Positions 7,755-18,405 are shown, numbered from the stretch's first letter. The stretch is 64,000 nucleotides of DNA from Pseudomonas peradeniyensis (GCF_014268935.2 NZ_JABWRJ020000002.1:922001-986000); one strand, 5' to 3'. Program-made: numbers and translations. The notes: generated by a model from the sequence alone, not told the origin.

Positions 7755-9101
7755 ATGAACAAGCCACAATCCGCTGTCGGCAACTGCCTCGATGTCCAGT
7801 CCCTCATCAATGACCAACCGCTGTCGCGCTATCAATGGCGGGTGGTGATCCTGTGCTTCCTGATCGTCTTCCTCGATGGCCTGGACACCGCCGCCATGGG
7901 CTTCATCGCCCCGGCGCTGTCCCAGGAATGGGGCATCGACCGTGCCAGCCTCGGTCCGGTGATGAGCGCCGCGTTGATTGGCATGGTGTTCGGCGCCCTT
8001 GGCTCCGGGCCGCTGGCCGACCGCTTCGGGCGCAAGGGCGTGCTGGTGGGGGCGGTGCTGGTGTTCGGCGGGTTCAGCCTGGCCTCGGCCTACGCCACCA
8101 ATGTCGACCAGTTGCTAGTGCTGCGCTTTCTGACCGGCCTGGGCCTGGGGGCGGGCATGCCCAATGCCACCACCTTGCTCTCCGAGTACACCCCGGAGCG
8201 GCTCAAGTCGCTGCTGGTGACCAGCATGTTCTGTGGCTTCAACCTGGGCATGGCCGGGGGCGGCTTCATCTCGGCCAAGCTGATTCCGGCCTACGGCTGG
8301 CACAGTCTGTTGGTGATCGGCGGGGTGCTGCCATTGCTGCTGGCGTTGGTGCTGCTGGTCTGGCTGCCGGAGTCGGCGCGGTTCCTGGTGGTGCGCAACC
8401 GCGGTACCGAGAAGGTACGCCGGACCCTGGCGCCGATCGCCCCGGCGCTGGTGGCCCAGGCTGCGGGCTTCAGTGTGCCGGAACAGAAGGCGGTGGCGGC
8501 GCGCAATGTGTTCGCGGTGATCTTCTCGGGCACCTATGGCCTGGGCACCGTACTGCTGTGGCTGACCTACTTCATGGGCCTGGTGATCGTCTATCTGCTG
8601 ACCAGCTGGCTGCCGACCCTGATGCGTGACAGCGGCGCGAGCATGGAGCAGGCCGCCTTCATCGGCGCGTTGTTCCAGTTCGGCGGCGTGCTCAGCGCGG
8701 TGGCCGTGGGTTGGGCGATGGACCGGTTCAACCCGCACAAGGTGATCGGCGTCTTCTACCTGCTGGCGGGGGTGTTCGCCTATGCCGTGGGGCAGAGCCT
8801 GGGCAACATCACCGTGTTGGCCACGCTGGTGCTGGTCGCCGGCATGTGCGTGAACGGCGCGCAATCGGCCATGCCGTCGTTGGCGGCACGGTTCTACCCA
8901 ACCCAGGGGCGCGCCACCGGGGTGTCGTGGATGCTCGGGATCGGTCGCTTCGGCGCAATCCTCGGTGCCTGGAGCGGGGCGACGCTGCTGGGTCTGGGGT
9001 GGACCTTCGAGCAGGTGTTGACCGCACTGCTGGTGCCGGCGGCGCTGGCCACCATCGGCGTGGTGGTGAAGGGGCTTGTGAGCCACGCCGACGCGACCTG
9101 A
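7755..9101 (+). CDS. pcaK: PcaK, 4-hydroxybenzoate/protocatechuate transporter
   Basis: A 448-residue aromatic acid:H+ symporter of the MFS. Twelve membrane helices can be read. The TM1 signature FLIVFLDGLDTAAMGFIAPAL with its Asp pair and the loop 2-3 motif GPLADRFGRKGVL are intact, and a second copy DRFNPHK occurs in the C-terminal half. In P. putida PcaK takes up and is a chemosensor for 4-hydroxybenzoate. The ATG at 7755 gives the family N-terminus (MNKPQSAVGNCLDVQSL); the ribosome site is weak. It lies downstream of a PcaR box and upstream of pcaI. Confidence 0.95.
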   Translation: MNKPQSAVGNCLDVQSLINDQPLSRYQWRVVILCFLIVFLDGLDTAAMGFIAPALSQEWGIDRASLGPVMSAALIGMVFGALGSGPLADRFGRKGVLVGAVLVFGGFSLASAYATNVDQLLVLRFLTGLGLGAGMPNATTLLSEYTPERLKSLLVTSMFCGFNLGMAGGGFISAKLIPAYGWHSLLVIGGVLPLLLALVLLVWLPESARFLVVRNRGTEKVRRTLAPIAPALVAQAAGFSVPEQKAVAARNVFAVIFSGTYGLGTVLLWLTYFMGLVIVYLLTSWLPTLMRDSGASMEQAAFIGALFQFGGVLSAVAVGWAMDRFNPHKVIGVFYLLAGVFAYAVGQSLGNITVLATLVLVAGMCVNGAQSAMPSLAARFYPTQGRATGVSWMLGIGRFGAILGAWSGATLLGLGWTFEQVLTALLVPAALATIGVVVKGLVSHADAT

Positions 9102-9138
9102 AGCGATAGGGACGCGTTAGATAGCAGAGCAACAAATA

Positions 9139-9172
9139 GTTCGATAATCGCACGAAAGTGCGATTATCGGAT
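9139..9172. promoter_or_regulatory. PcaR operator upstream of pcaI (inverted pair)
   Basis: GTTCGATAATCGCAC at 9139-9153 equals the PcaR box I recall for P. putida pcaIJ. An inverted partner GTGCGATTATCGG follows, so that CGATAATCGCAC and GTGCGATTATCG form a perfect 12-base inverted repeat with a 4-base spacer. It is about 100 bases before pcaI. Confidence 0.85.
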
Positions 9173-9268
9173 TGTTACCACCCCGACAGCCGCCGTAATC
9201 TGGGCCCATCGCAGCGACGCAATGGCCCGCTGCTTACTGACTCGACTCGACCTGACCAGGAGTCTCCA

Positions 9269-10129
9269 ATGGCAGCAATCCTCTCGCTTCACGAGGCCGT
9301 GAAGCAGTTCATCCAGGATGGCGACAGCGTCGCCCTTGAAGGTTTCACCCACCTGATCCCGACGGCGGCCGGCCACGAGATCATCCGCCAGGGCAAGCGC
9401 GACCTGACCCTGGTGCGCATGACCCCGGACCTGATCTACGACCAGCTGATCGGTGCCGGCTGCGCGCGCAAGCTGATCTTCTCCTGGGGCGGCAACCCCG
9501 GCGTCGGTTCACTGCACCGTCTGCGCGACGCGGTGGAGAAACAGTGGCCGCACGCCATCGAGATCGAGGAGCACAGCCACGCCGACCTGGCCAACGCCTA
9601 TGTCGCCGGCGCCTCCGGCCTGCCGTTCGCGGTGCTGCGTGCCTATGCCGGCTCCGACCTGCCGAAGGTCAATCCGCTGATCAAGAGCGTCACCTGCCCG
9701 TTCACCGGCGAGGTGCTCGCCGCCGTGCCGTCGGTGCGCCCGGATGTCACCGTGATCCACGCGCAGAAGGCCGACCGCAAGGGCAACGTGCTGCTGTGGG
9801 GCATCCTCGGTGTGCAGAAGGAAGCGGCCCTGGCGGCCAAGCGCTGCATCGTCACCGTCGAGGAGATCGTCGATGACCTGAATGCGCCGATGAATGCCTG
9901 CGTGTTGCCGACCTGGGCGCTCAGCGCGGTGTGCCTGGTGCCCGGCGGCGCCCACCCGTCCTACGCCCACGGCTACTACGAGCGCGACAATCGCTTCTAC
10001 CAGGCCTGGGACCCGATCGCCCGCAACCGCGAGTCGTTCACCGCCTGGATCGACACCTTCATCCGTGGCACCCGGGACTTCACCGAATTCCAGGCCAAGC
10101 TGGCCAGCACCGCGGAGGCCGCGCAATGA
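9269..10129 (+). CDS. pcaI: 3-oxoadipate CoA-transferase subunit A
   Basis: A 286-residue alpha subunit of the enzyme that moves CoA from succinyl-CoA to beta-ketoadipate, the penultimate step of protocatechuate and catechol degradation. It belongs to the large glutaconate-CoA-transferase-like family (CoA_trans, N-terminal GDSVALEGFTH, then FSWGGNPGVGSLHRLRDAVE). It is longer than the ~230-residue PcaI known from strain KT2440 and resembles the P. aeruginosa gene next to pcaF and CatI of chlorobenzoate degraders. ATG 9269 has AGGAG upstream; a further upstream frame lacks a ribosome site. It overlaps pcaJ by 4 bases (ATGA), so the two are translationally coupled. Confidence 0.9.
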   Translation: MAAILSLHEAVKQFIQDGDSVALEGFTHLIPTAAGHEIIRQGKRDLTLVRMTPDLIYDQLIGAGCARKLIFSWGGNPGVGSLHRLRDAVEKQWPHAIEIEEHSHADLANAYVAGASGLPFAVLRAYAGSDLPKVNPLIKSVTCPFTGEVLAAVPSVRPDVTVIHAQKADRKGNVLLWGILGVQKEAALAAKRCIVTVEEIVDDLNAPMNACVLPTWALSAVCLVPGGAHPSYAHGYYERDNRFYQAWDPIARNRESFTAWIDTFIRGTRDFTEFQAKLASTAEAAQ

Positions 10130-10904
10130 GCTATTCCACTTCCGAGATGATGACTGTCGCGGCGGCCCGCCGCCTGCGCAACGGTGCCGTGTGCTTCGTC
10201 GGCATCGGCCTGCCGTCGAAGGCCGCCAACCTGGCGCGCCTGACCTCCTCGCCCGATGTCGTGCTGATCTACGAGTCCGGCCCGATCGGCGCCAAGCCGA
10301 GCGTGCTGCCGCTGTCCATCGGTGACGGCGAGCTGGCCGAAACCGCCGACACCGTGGTGCCGACTGGCGAGATCTTCCGCTACTGGCTGCAGGGCGGGCG
10401 CATCGACGTCGGTTTCCTCGGCGCGGCCCAGGTCGACCGCTTCGGCAATATCAACACCACGGTGGTCGGCGACTACCACGCGCCTAAGACTCGTCTGCCG
10501 GGTGCCGGCGGCGCGCCGGAGATTGCCGGTTCCGCCAAGCAGGTGCTGATCATCCTCAAGCAGTCGCCGCGCGCCTTCGTCGACAAGCTCGATTTCATCA
10601 CCTCGGTCGGCCACGGCGAAGGCGGTGACTCGCGCAAGCGCCTGGGCCTGCCTGGCGACGGGCCGGTCGGCATTATCACCGACCTGTGCATCATGGCGCC
10701 GGAAGCGGACACCCATGAATTCGTGGTCACCTCGATCCACCCGGGCGTGACCCGCGAGCAGATCGTTGCCGCCACTGGCTGGGCGATTCGCTTCGCCGAC
10801 GACGTGCAGCAGACCGCGGCACCCAGCGACGTCGAGCTGTCCGCCCTGCGCGACCTCGAAGCGCGCACCGACGCCGCCCATGGCCAGACGGCAGGAGAAG
10901 CCTG

Positions 10905-10905
<1 letters not shown>
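10126..10905 (+). CDS. pcaJ: 3-oxoadipate CoA-transferase subunit B
   Basis: A 259-residue beta subunit paired with PcaI. The active-site glutamate of class I CoA-transferases is E50 in [13 protein letters not shown], and the GVGLP-type loop appears as [14 protein letters not shown] at about 24-37. Like PcaI it is of the large type; KT2440 PcaJ is about 213 residues. The start overlaps the pcaI stop and the stop overlaps the pcaF start (TGATG), so pcaI-pcaJ-pcaF form one tight unit that makes and then cleaves beta-ketoadipyl-CoA. Confidence 0.9.
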
Positions 10906-12107
<1,202 letters not shown>

Positions 12108-12115
12108 CCGGCATC

Positions 12116-12204
12116 GGCCCAATCGCGGGGCAAGCCCGCTCCCACGCTGTTTCCAGGCAATTGCGGGGGCAATCGTGGGAGCGGGCTTGCCCCGCGATTG
12201 GGCT
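12116..12204. repeat. Inverted REP pair between pcaF and pcaT
   Basis: Two REP copies face each other: AATCGCGGGGCAAGCCCGCT with its inverted copy ending CCCCGCGATTGGG, separated by about 25 bases. It can fold into a long hairpin that may shield the pcaIJF message 3' end. Confidence 0.85.
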
Positions 12205-12272
12205 GACAGCGGAATTAGATTGTTACTGGGTATGTCTAGACTTTGCAGTGACCTCCCAGGAGTGAAAACACC

Positions 12273-13562
12273 ATGACTTCCAGCTATTACACCGGCGAAG
12301 AACGCAGCAAGCGGATCTTCGCCATCGTCGGCGCTTCGTCGGGCAACCTGGTGGAATGGTTCGACTTCTATGTCTACGCCTTCTGCGCGATCTACTTTGC
12401 CCCGGCCTTCTTCCCCTCCGACGACCCCACCGTGCAGTTGCTCAACACCGCCGGCGTGTTCGCCGCGGGCTTCCTGATGCGCCCCATCGGTGGCTGGATC
12501 TTCGGCCGCCTGGCCGACCGCCACGGGCGCAAGAATTCGCTGATGATCTCTGTGCTGATGATGTGCGGCGGCTCGCTGATCATCGCCTGCCTGCCCACCT
12601 ACGCCAGCATCGGCGCCTGGGCGCCGGCGCTGCTGCTCCTGGCGCGGCTGATCCAGGGCCTGTCGGTGGGCGGCGAGTACGGCACCACCGCCACCTACAT
12701 GAGCGAAGTGGCCTTGCGCGGCCAGCGCGGCTTCTTCGCCTCGTTCCAGTACGTCACCCTGATCGGCGGCCAGTTGCTGGCGGTGCTGGTGGTGGTGATC
12801 CTGCAACAGCTGCTCAGCGAGGAGGAGCTGCGGGCATACGGCTGGCGTATCCCGTTCGTGGTCGGCGCCATCGCCGCGCTGATCTCGCTGATGCTGCGCC
12901 GCTCGCTGAAGGAGACCAGCAGCGCCGAGACCCGCCAGGACAAGGAGGCCGGTACCATCCGAGGGTTGTTCCGCAACCATGCCGCCGCCTTCATCACCGT
13001 GCTGGGCTACACCGCTGGTGGCTCGCTGATCTTCTACACCTTCACCACCTACATGCAGAAGTACCTGGTCAACACTGCCGGCATGAACGCCAAGAGCGCC
13101 AGTTTCGTCATGACCGGCGCGCTGTTCCTGTTCATGATCCTGCAGCCGGTGTTCGGCATGCTCTCCGACCGTATTGGCCGACGCAATTCGATGCTGCTGT
13201 TCGGCGCCCTCGGGACGCTCTTCACCGTGCCGTTGCTGATGGCGCTGAAGACCGTGAGCAGCCCGTTCATGGCCTTCGTGCTGGTGACCCTGGCGCTGTG
13301 CATCGTCAGTTTCTACACCTCCATCAGCGGCCTGGTAAAGGCCGAGATGTTCCCGCCGCAGGTCCGTGCGCTCGGGGTGGGGCTGGCCTACGCGGTGGCC
13401 AACGCGGTGTTCGGCGGCTCGGCCGAATACGTGGCGCTGGGCTTGAAAACGTTAGGGATGGAGAACACCTTCTACTGGTACGTGACCGCGATGATGGCGG
13501 TGGCCTTCCTGTTCAGCCTGCGCCTGCCCAAGCAGGCGGCGTACCTGCACCATGACCACTAA
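12273..13562 (+). CDS. pcaT: PcaT, beta-ketoadipate-type MHS transporter
   Basis: A 429-residue MFS permease of the metabolite:H+ symporter family (MHS; KgtP/ProP relatives), with 12 helices. Signatures: [18 protein letters not shown] in TM1, [12 protein letters not shown] in loop 2-3, [21 protein letters not shown] in TM5 and [10 protein letters not shown]. In P. putida PcaT is linked to uptake of dicarboxylates such as beta-ketoadipate. CAGGAG lies about 10 bases before ATG 12273. It is first in a run pcaT-pcaB-pcaD-pcaC with gaps of 9-12 bases. I see no PcaR box in the 69 bases after the REP pair, so the operon may rely on read-through or on another signal. Confidence 0.9.
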   Translation: MTSSYYTGEERSKRIFAIVGASSGNLVEWFDFYVYAFCAIYFAPAFFPSDDPTVQLLNTAGVFAAGFLMRPIGGWIFGRLADRHGRKNSLMISVLMMCGGSLIIACLPTYASIGAWAPALLLLARLIQGLSVGGEYGTTATYMSEVALRGQRGFFASFQYVTLIGGQLLAVLVVVILQQLLSEEELRAYGWRIPFVVGAIAALISLMLRRSLKETSSAETRQDKEAGTIRGLFRNHAAAFITVLGYTAGGSLIFYTFTTYMQKYLVNTAGMNAKSASFVMTGALFLFMILQPVFGMLSDRIGRRNSMLLFGALGTLFTVPLLMALKTVSSPFMAFVLVTLALCIVSFYTSISGLVKAEMFPPQVRALGVGLAYAVANAVFGGSAEYVALGLKTLGMENTFYWYVTAMMAVAFLFSLRLPKQAAYLHHDH

Positions 13563-13571
13563 GGACGTTGC

Positions 13572-14924
13572 ATGAGCAACCAACTGTTCGATGCCTACTT
13601 CACCGCGCCGGCGATGCGCGAGATCTTCTCCGACCGTGGCCGGCTGCAGGGCATGCTCGATTTCGAGGCTGCCCTGGCCCGCGCCGAGGCAGGTGCCGGG
13701 CTGGTGCCGCACACGGCGGTGAGCGCCATTGAGACGGCCTGCAAGGCCGAGCGCTATGACGTGCGCGCCTTGGCCGATGCCATCGCCATCGCCGGCAACT
13801 CGGCGATTCCCTTGGTCAAGGCCCTGGGCAAGGTGGTCGCCAGCGGCGTGCCCGAGGCCGAGCGCTACGTGCACCTGGGCGCCACCAGCCAGGATGCGAT
13901 GGACAGCGGCCTGGTGCTGCAACTGCGTGACGCCCTGGCGCTGATCGACCGCGACCTCGGCAAGCTGGCCGACACCCTGGCCCGCCAGGCGCTGCAGCAT
14001 GCCGACACGCCGCTGGTGGGGCGTACCTGGCTGCAGCATGCGACGCCGGTGACGCTGGGGATGAAGCTGGCCGGTGTGCTCGGCGCCCTGACTCGTCATC
14101 GTCAGCGCCTCAAGGAGCTGCGCCCGCGCCTGCTGGTGCTGCAGTTCGGCGGCGCCTCCGGCAGCCTGGCGGCGCTGGGCAGCAAGGCCTTGCCGGTGGC
14201 CGAGGCCCTGGCCGCGCAGTTGAAACTGTCCTTGCCCGAACAACCGTGGCACACCCAGCGTGACCGCCTGGTGGAATTCGCCGCGGTACTGGGCCTGGTT
14301 GCCGGCAGCCTGGGCAAGTTCGGCCGGGATGTCAGCCTGCTGATGCAGACAGAGGCGGGCGAGCTGTTCGAGCCCGGCGCGCCGGGCAAGGGCGGGTCCT
14401 CGACCATGCCGCACAAGCGCAACCCGGTGGGTGCTGCGGTGCTGATCGGTGCCGCCACCCGCGTGCCGGGACTGGTCTCGACACTGTTCGCCGCGATGCC
14501 TCAGGAGCACGAGCGCAGCCTCGGCCTGTGGCACGCCGAATGGGAAACCCTGCCGGAAATCTGCTGCCTGGTCTCCGGCGCCCTGCGCCAGGCACAGCTG
14601 ATCGCCGAGGGCATGGAGGTGGACACTGCCCGTATGCGCCGCAACCTGGACCTGACCCAAGGCCTGGTGCTGGCCGAGGCGGTCAGTATCGTGCTCGCCC
14701 AGCGCCTGGGGCGCGAGCGTGCCCATGACCTGCTGGAGCAATGCTGCCAGCGCGCCGTGGCCGAGGGGCGCCACCTGCGTGCCGTGCTCGGCGACGAACC
14801 GCAGGTCAGCGCCGAACTGTCCGCTGACGAGCTCGACCGTCTGCTCGACCCTGCCCATTACCTCGGCCAGGCCCGTGTCTGGGTGGCACGGGCCGTGGCC
14901 GAACATCAACGATTCACTGCCTGA
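13572..14924 (+). CDS. pcaB: 3-carboxy-cis,cis-muconate cycloisomerase
   Basis: A 450-residue member of the fumarase/aspartase superfamily. It lactonises 3-carboxy-cis,cis-muconate to 4-carboxymuconolactone. The first conserved region is HLGATSQDAMDSG (about 98-110) and the superfamily signature GGSSTMPHKRNPVG sits near 275-288, with the catalytic-loop serines. Length is usual for PcaB. ATG 13572 follows AAGGA, nine bases after the pcaT stop. Confidence 0.95.
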   Translation: MSNQLFDAYFTAPAMREIFSDRGRLQGMLDFEAALARAEAGAGLVPHTAVSAIETACKAERYDVRALADAIAIAGNSAIPLVKALGKVVASGVPEAERYVHLGATSQDAMDSGLVLQLRDALALIDRDLGKLADTLARQALQHADTPLVGRTWLQHATPVTLGMKLAGVLGALTRHRQRLKELRPRLLVLQFGGASGSLAALGSKALPVAEALAAQLKLSLPEQPWHTQRDRLVEFAAVLGLVAGSLGKFGRDVSLLMQTEAGELFEPGAPGKGGSSTMPHKRNPVGAAVLIGAATRVPGLVSTLFAAMPQEHERSLGLWHAEWETLPEICCLVSGALRQAQLIAEGMEVDTARMRRNLDLTQGLVLAEAVSIVLAQRLGRERAHDLLEQCCQRAVAEGRHLRAVLGDEPQVSAELSADELDRLLDPAHYLGQARVWVARAVAEHQRFTA

Positions 14925-14936
14925 AAGGAGACCGCT

Positions 14937-15728
14937 GTGGCGCACCTGCAACTGGCCGATGGCGCATTGCATTACCAACTCGACGGTCCGGCCGATGCGC
15001 CGGTGCTGGTCCTGTCCAACTCGCTGGGCACCGACCTGCACATGTGGGATGCGCAGATCCCGGCATGGGCCGGGCATTTCCGTGTGCTGCGCTATGACAC
15101 CCGGGGGCATGGCGGTTCGCTGGTCACCGAGGGCCCCTACAGCATCGAGCAACTGGGTGGCGACGTGCTGGCCCTGCTCGATGCCCTGGATATCGAGAAG
15201 GCCCACTTCATCGGCCTGTCCATGGGTGGTCTGATCGGTCAGTGGCTGGGCATCAGCGCGGGAAACCGCCTGCTCAGCCTGACCCTGTGCAACACCGCGG
15301 CGAAGATCGCCAACGACGAGGTGTGGAATACCCGCATCGACACCGTGCTTGCGGGCGGCCGACAGGCCATGGCCGATCTGCGCGATGCGTCCATCGCTCG
15401 CTGGTTCACCCCGGCGTTCGCCGCCGCCGAGCCGGAACGCACCCTGCGTATCTGCCAGATGTTGGCGCAGACTTCGCCGGAAGGCTACGCGGCCAATTGC
15501 GCCGCGGTGCGCGATGCCGATTTCCGTGACCAGCTCAACCATATTCAGGTGCCGACCCTGATCGTGGCCGGCACCGCCGATGCGGTGACCACACCCGAGC
15601 ACGGTCGCTTCATGCAGGCCGGGATCCTCGGCGCCGAGTACGTTGAGTTTGCGGCGGCGCACCTGTCCAATGTCGAGATCGGCGCGCCGTTCAGCCGCCG
15701 TGTGCTCGACTTCCTGTCGAGTCGCTGA
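14937..15728 (+). CDS. pcaD: 3-oxoadipate enol-lactonase PcaD
   Basis: A 263-residue alpha/beta hydrolase that opens beta-ketoadipate enol-lactone to beta-ketoadipate. The nucleophile is S95 in FIGLSMGGLIGQW, the oxyanion region is LSNSLGTDLHMW and the catalytic His is H242 in AAAHLSNVE. It starts with GTG at 14937 after AAGGAG, so the GTG call is well supported. It is separate from pcaC (10 bases apart), unlike the PcaL fusion of some bacteria. Confidence 0.95.
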   Translation: MAHLQLADGALHYQLDGPADAPVLVLSNSLGTDLHMWDAQIPAWAGHFRVLRYDTRGHGGSLVTEGPYSIEQLGGDVLALLDALDIEKAHFIGLSMGGLIGQWLGISAGNRLLSLTLCNTAAKIANDEVWNTRIDTVLAGGRQAMADLRDASIARWFTPAFAAAEPERTLRICQMLAQTSPEGYAANCAAVRDADFRDQLNHIQVPTLIVAGTADAVTTPEHGRFMQAGILGAEYVEFAAAHLSNVEIGAPFSRRVLDFLSSR

Positions 15729-15738
15729 GGAGTACACC

Positions 15739-16140
15739 GTGGACGAGAAGCAACGCTACGAGGCGGGCATGCAGGTGCGCCGCGCGGTACTGGGCGACGC
15801 TCATGTCGACCGCAGCCTGGAGAAACTCAACGACTTCAACGGCGAGTTCCAGGAGATGATCACCCGGCACGCCTGGGGCGATATCTGGACGCGTCCGGGG
15901 TTGCCGCGGCATACCCGCAGCCTGATCACCATCGCCATGTTGATCGGCATGAACCGCAATGAAGAGCTCAAGCTGCACCTGCGCGCCGCCGCCAATAATG
16001 GCGTGACGCGGGAGGAGATCAAGGAGGTGATCATGCAGAGCGCGATCTACTGCGGGATCCCGGCGGCCAACGCCACGTTCCATCTGGCCGAGTCGGTGTG
16101 GGATGAGCTGGGGGTGGAGTCGCGCACTCAGGTGACTTGA
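15739..16140 (+). CDS. pcaC: 4-carboxymuconolactone decarboxylase PcaC
   Basis: A 133-residue protein of the AhpD-like CMD family that decarboxylates gamma-carboxymuconolactone to the enol-lactone used by PcaD. The family core is visible: GDIWTRPGLPRHTRSL, then EELKLHLRAAANNGVTREEIKEV and GIPAANATFHLAESV. It begins with GTG at 15739 (VDEKQRYEAGMQVRRAVLG), preceded by GAGGAG. It is last in the pca run and is followed by a REP-like hairpin. Confidence 0.95.
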   Translation: MDEKQRYEAGMQVRRAVLGDAHVDRSLEKLNDFNGEFQEMITRHAWGDIWTRPGLPRHTRSLITIAMLIGMNRNEELKLHLRAAANNGVTREEIKEVIMQSAIYCGIPAANATFHLAESVWDELGVESRTQVT

Positions 16141-16148
16141 GAGATTGC

Positions 16149-16194
16149 CGGGGCTGCTGCGCAGCCCATCGCGACACAAGGCCGCTCCTACAGG
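16149..16194. repeat. REP-like element (second sequence type)
   Basis: GGGGCTGCTGCGCAGCCC, then CGACACAAGGCCGCTCCTAC. This is the GGCCGCTCCTAC variant, also seen at 32438-32556, and it differs from the GCAAGCCCGCTCCCAC type. It follows pcaC. Confidence 0.7.
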
Positions 16195-16218
16195 GACTGC
16201 GCATGCCTCGAGGTGGGG

Positions 16219-16743
16219 TCAGATCGCCGCTTTCTTCTGGCGGATGGCCACCGGCCCGGCATTGGCCTCCACGGCTTTTTTCAGCTCAGGGCACAGCCCG
16301 GCCATGAACGCCAGCTCCGCCACCACGAACAGCGGCCCGATGATCAACCCGCTCAGGTCATCGACGAACGCCGGCTTGCGCCCCTCATACCAGTGGCCGA
16401 CAAACTGGATGATCCAGCCTACCACGAACGCCCCCAGCCCGGCGCTCAGCCACAACCCGGTGCTCTGCACGGCCAGTGCCTGGCCGGCCCACAGGCACAG
16501 CCCCAGCAGCAGGCCCATCACCAGCCCGAAGCGCAGGTCCAGGCGCAGGTAGAACCACACCGACCAGCCCGCCAGCAACAGCGCCGGCGACAGCCAGATG
16601 CCGGCCAGGTCCCAGCCGGGGCGCGACAGCAGGATGGTCACGGCCAGCACGATCAGCGGAATGCCGATGAAGTGGGTGGCGATGTTGCGCGGATCGCGGT
16701 GGTAGGCCGCGTATTGACTCAGGTGCTCGACGAGGTTTTTCAT
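16219..16743 (-). CDS. DUF962/Mpo1-like membrane protein
   Basis: A 174-residue integral membrane protein with about five hydrophobic segments. The Mpo1/YGL010w (DUF962) pattern is clear: an N-terminal YHRDPRNIATHFIGIPL and a C-terminal FVGHWYEGRKPAF, holding the histidines that in yeast Mpo1 bind iron for alpha-oxidation of 2-hydroxy fatty acids. The bacterial substrate is not established. ATG 16743 has GGAGGA seven bases upstream. It is transcribed away from the Crp-type gene, with 92 bases between starts. Confidence 0.8.
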   Translation of the reverse strand: MKNLVEHLSQYAAYHRDPRNIATHFIGIPLIVLAVTILLSRPGWDLAGIWLSPALLLAGWSVWFYLRLDLRFGLVMGLLLGLCLWAGQALAVQSTGLWLSAGLGAFVVGWIIQFVGHWYEGRKPAFVDDLSGLIIGPLFVVAELAFMAGLCPELKKAVEANAGPVAIRQKKAAI

Positions 16744-16835
16744 TGTTGTTCCTCCATCAGGGGTGGGCGCAGCTTGCCCCTGTTCAGTCACCGTCGTCTG
16801 TCGCCTGGCCGACAGAGTTCGTTTTGCGAGGCGCC

Positions 16836-17522
16836 ATGCACGATCCGCGTACCCAGCTGCTGCATGGCCAGTGGTTCCGGCAATTGCCCGCTACCGTTCA
16901 GGATAGCCTGCTGGCCCTGGGCCGTGCGCGCGAGCTGGCGCCGGGGCAATGCCTGTTCCAGCGTGGCGATGCGCCCTGTGGCCTGTATGCGGTGCTCGAG
17001 GGGGCGATGCGGGTCGGCTCGGTCAGCAGCGAGGGCAAGGAGGCGCTGCTGACGCTGGTCGAGTCGCCCCACTGGTTTGGTGAGATAAGCCTGTTCGACG
17101 GTCAGCCGCGTACCCACGACGCCTATGCCGAAGGGCCGACGCGCCTGCTGTGGATCCCCCAGGCGCCGCTGCTCGAGTGGCTGGCGCGCGAGCCTGTGCA
17201 TTGGCGTGAGCTGGCCTTGCTGATGAGCCACAAGTTGCGCTGGGTGTTCGTTGCCCTGGAGCAGCAGAGCCTGCTGGCCGCCGCGCCGCGGGTGGCCCAG
17301 CGTCTGCTGCAGATGGCCGAAGGCTACGGCGAGCGCGATGTCGCCCAGTGGCGGCTGCAGGTGTCCCAGGAACAGCTGGCGCTGATGTTGTCGCTGTCGC
17401 GCCAGACCATCAACCAGATCCTCAAGAGCTTCGAGCAGTCCGGCGTGGTGCGCCTGGGCTATGGCGAGGTGGAGATTGTCGATGCCCGGCGTCTGCGGGC
17501 GATGGGGCAGCATCCAGGCTGA
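16836..17522 (+). CDS. Crp/Fnr-family transcription regulator
   Basis: A 228-residue regulator with a cyclic-nucleotide-type beta barrel (about 15-130; FQRGDAPCGLYAVLEGAMRVG, FGEISLFDGQPRTHDA) and a C-terminal helix-turn-helix with LQVSQEQLALMLSLSRQTINQ, where the recognition helix is LSRQTINQILKSFE. There is no Fnr-type Cys cluster, so the signal is unlikely to be an Fe-S centre. The start at 16836 follows GCGAGG. The last 101 bases overlap the 3' end of the convergent LysR gene. Confidence 0.85.
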   Translation: MHDPRTQLLHGQWFRQLPATVQDSLLALGRARELAPGQCLFQRGDAPCGLYAVLEGAMRVGSVSSEGKEALLTLVESPHWFGEISLFDGQPRTHDAYAEGPTRLLWIPQAPLLEWLAREPVHWRELALLMSHKLRWVFVALEQQSLLAAAPRVAQRLLQMAEGYGERDVAQWRLQVSQEQLALMLSLSRQTINQILKSFEQSGVVRLGYGEVEIVDARRLRAMGQHPG

Positions 17523-18405
17523 CCAGGGTGTCGATCATCGCCCGCGCCGCCGGTGACAGGCGATAGCCGCTGCGGCTGATCACCCCGCAGCGTACGCTGA
17601 GCACTTCCAGGCCCGGGGGCAGGTTGCGCCAGTGCAAGCGCACCAGATCGCCGGCGGCCAGGTCCTCGGCCACCGCCTCTTCGCTGGCCGTGCCGATGGC
17701 ATCGCTGGCCAGCACCACGCTGCGCAGCACCGCCAGGTGCTCGGTCTGCAGGTGCGGGGTGAAGTCGCTGCGTCCGCTGAGGTTGGCCAGGCGCTTGCGC
17801 ACGCCCGGCGCCAACAGCGCGCTGGCCAGGGGATAGGCGAACAGGTCGTTGGTTGACAGGCTGTCCTTGGCCAGCAGCGGGTGCCCGGGGCGGCAGAAGA
17901 ACAGGCCGGGGCGCGGGGTCAGCGCTTCGGTGTGGAAGTTCGGGTCGGCCTCGAACGGGCGCACGTCATCGACGAAGAACTCGATCTGCTCGCGCCGCAG
18001 GGCCTGGCCCAGGCGTTCGGCGTTGTCCACCAGCAGCGCGGTGCGGATGCCCGGATGGCGCTCGATGAAGTGTTGCAGGGCCTGGGGCACCAGGCGCACG
18101 GCCAGGGCCGGGCCGCTGCCGAAATGCAGTTCGCCGGCATCGAGCTTGGTCATCTGCAGCACTTCGTTGTTCAACTGCGCCGCGCCTTGCACCAGGCGAC
18201 GGGCGTGTTGCAGTACAACTTGTCCCTCGGGCGTGGGGGGCAGCGACTTGTTGGCGCGATCGACCAGGGCGCAGCCGAAGGCCTGTTCGAGGTTCTGGAT
18301 GGCGCGGCTGAAGGCGGGTTGGGTGATGCCCATGGCTTCGGCGGCGCGGACGAAACTGCGGTATTCGGTGAGGGCGATGAAATAGCGCAGTTGGCGGAGG
18401 TCCAT
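17422..18405 (-). CDS. LysR-family regulator (unusually long C-terminus)
   Basis: A 327-residue LysR regulator. The N-terminal winged helix (MDLRQLRYFIALTEYRSFVRAAEAM, split here as residues 1-25) continues with GITQPAFSRAIQNLEQAFGC, and a PBP2 effector domain follows. The domain normally ends near MIDTLVSL at about 298. The remaining ~28 residues (Pro/Arg-rich, SPPRHSPGAPRRTARSS) come from reading antisense through the end of the Crp-type gene and do not look like protein under selection. A homologue lies next to pcaC in P. aeruginosa, so a link to aromatic acids is possible but unproven. Confidence 0.85.
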   Translation of the reverse strand: MDLRQLRYFIALTEYRSFVRAAEAMGITQPAFSRAIQNLEQAFGCALVDRANKSLPPTPEGQVVLQHARRLVQGAAQLNNEVLQMTKLDAGELHFGSGPALAVRLVPQALQHFIERHPGIRTALLVDNAERLGQALRREQIEFFVDDVRPFEADPNFHTEALTPRPGLFFCRPGHPLLAKDSLSTNDLFAYPLASALLAPGVRKRLANLSGRSDFTPHLQTEHLAVLRSVVLASDAIGTASEEAVAEDLAAGDLVRLHWRNLPPGLEVLSVRCGVISRSGYRLSPAARAMIDTLVSLDAAPSPADAGHRQSPPRHSPGAPRRTARSS

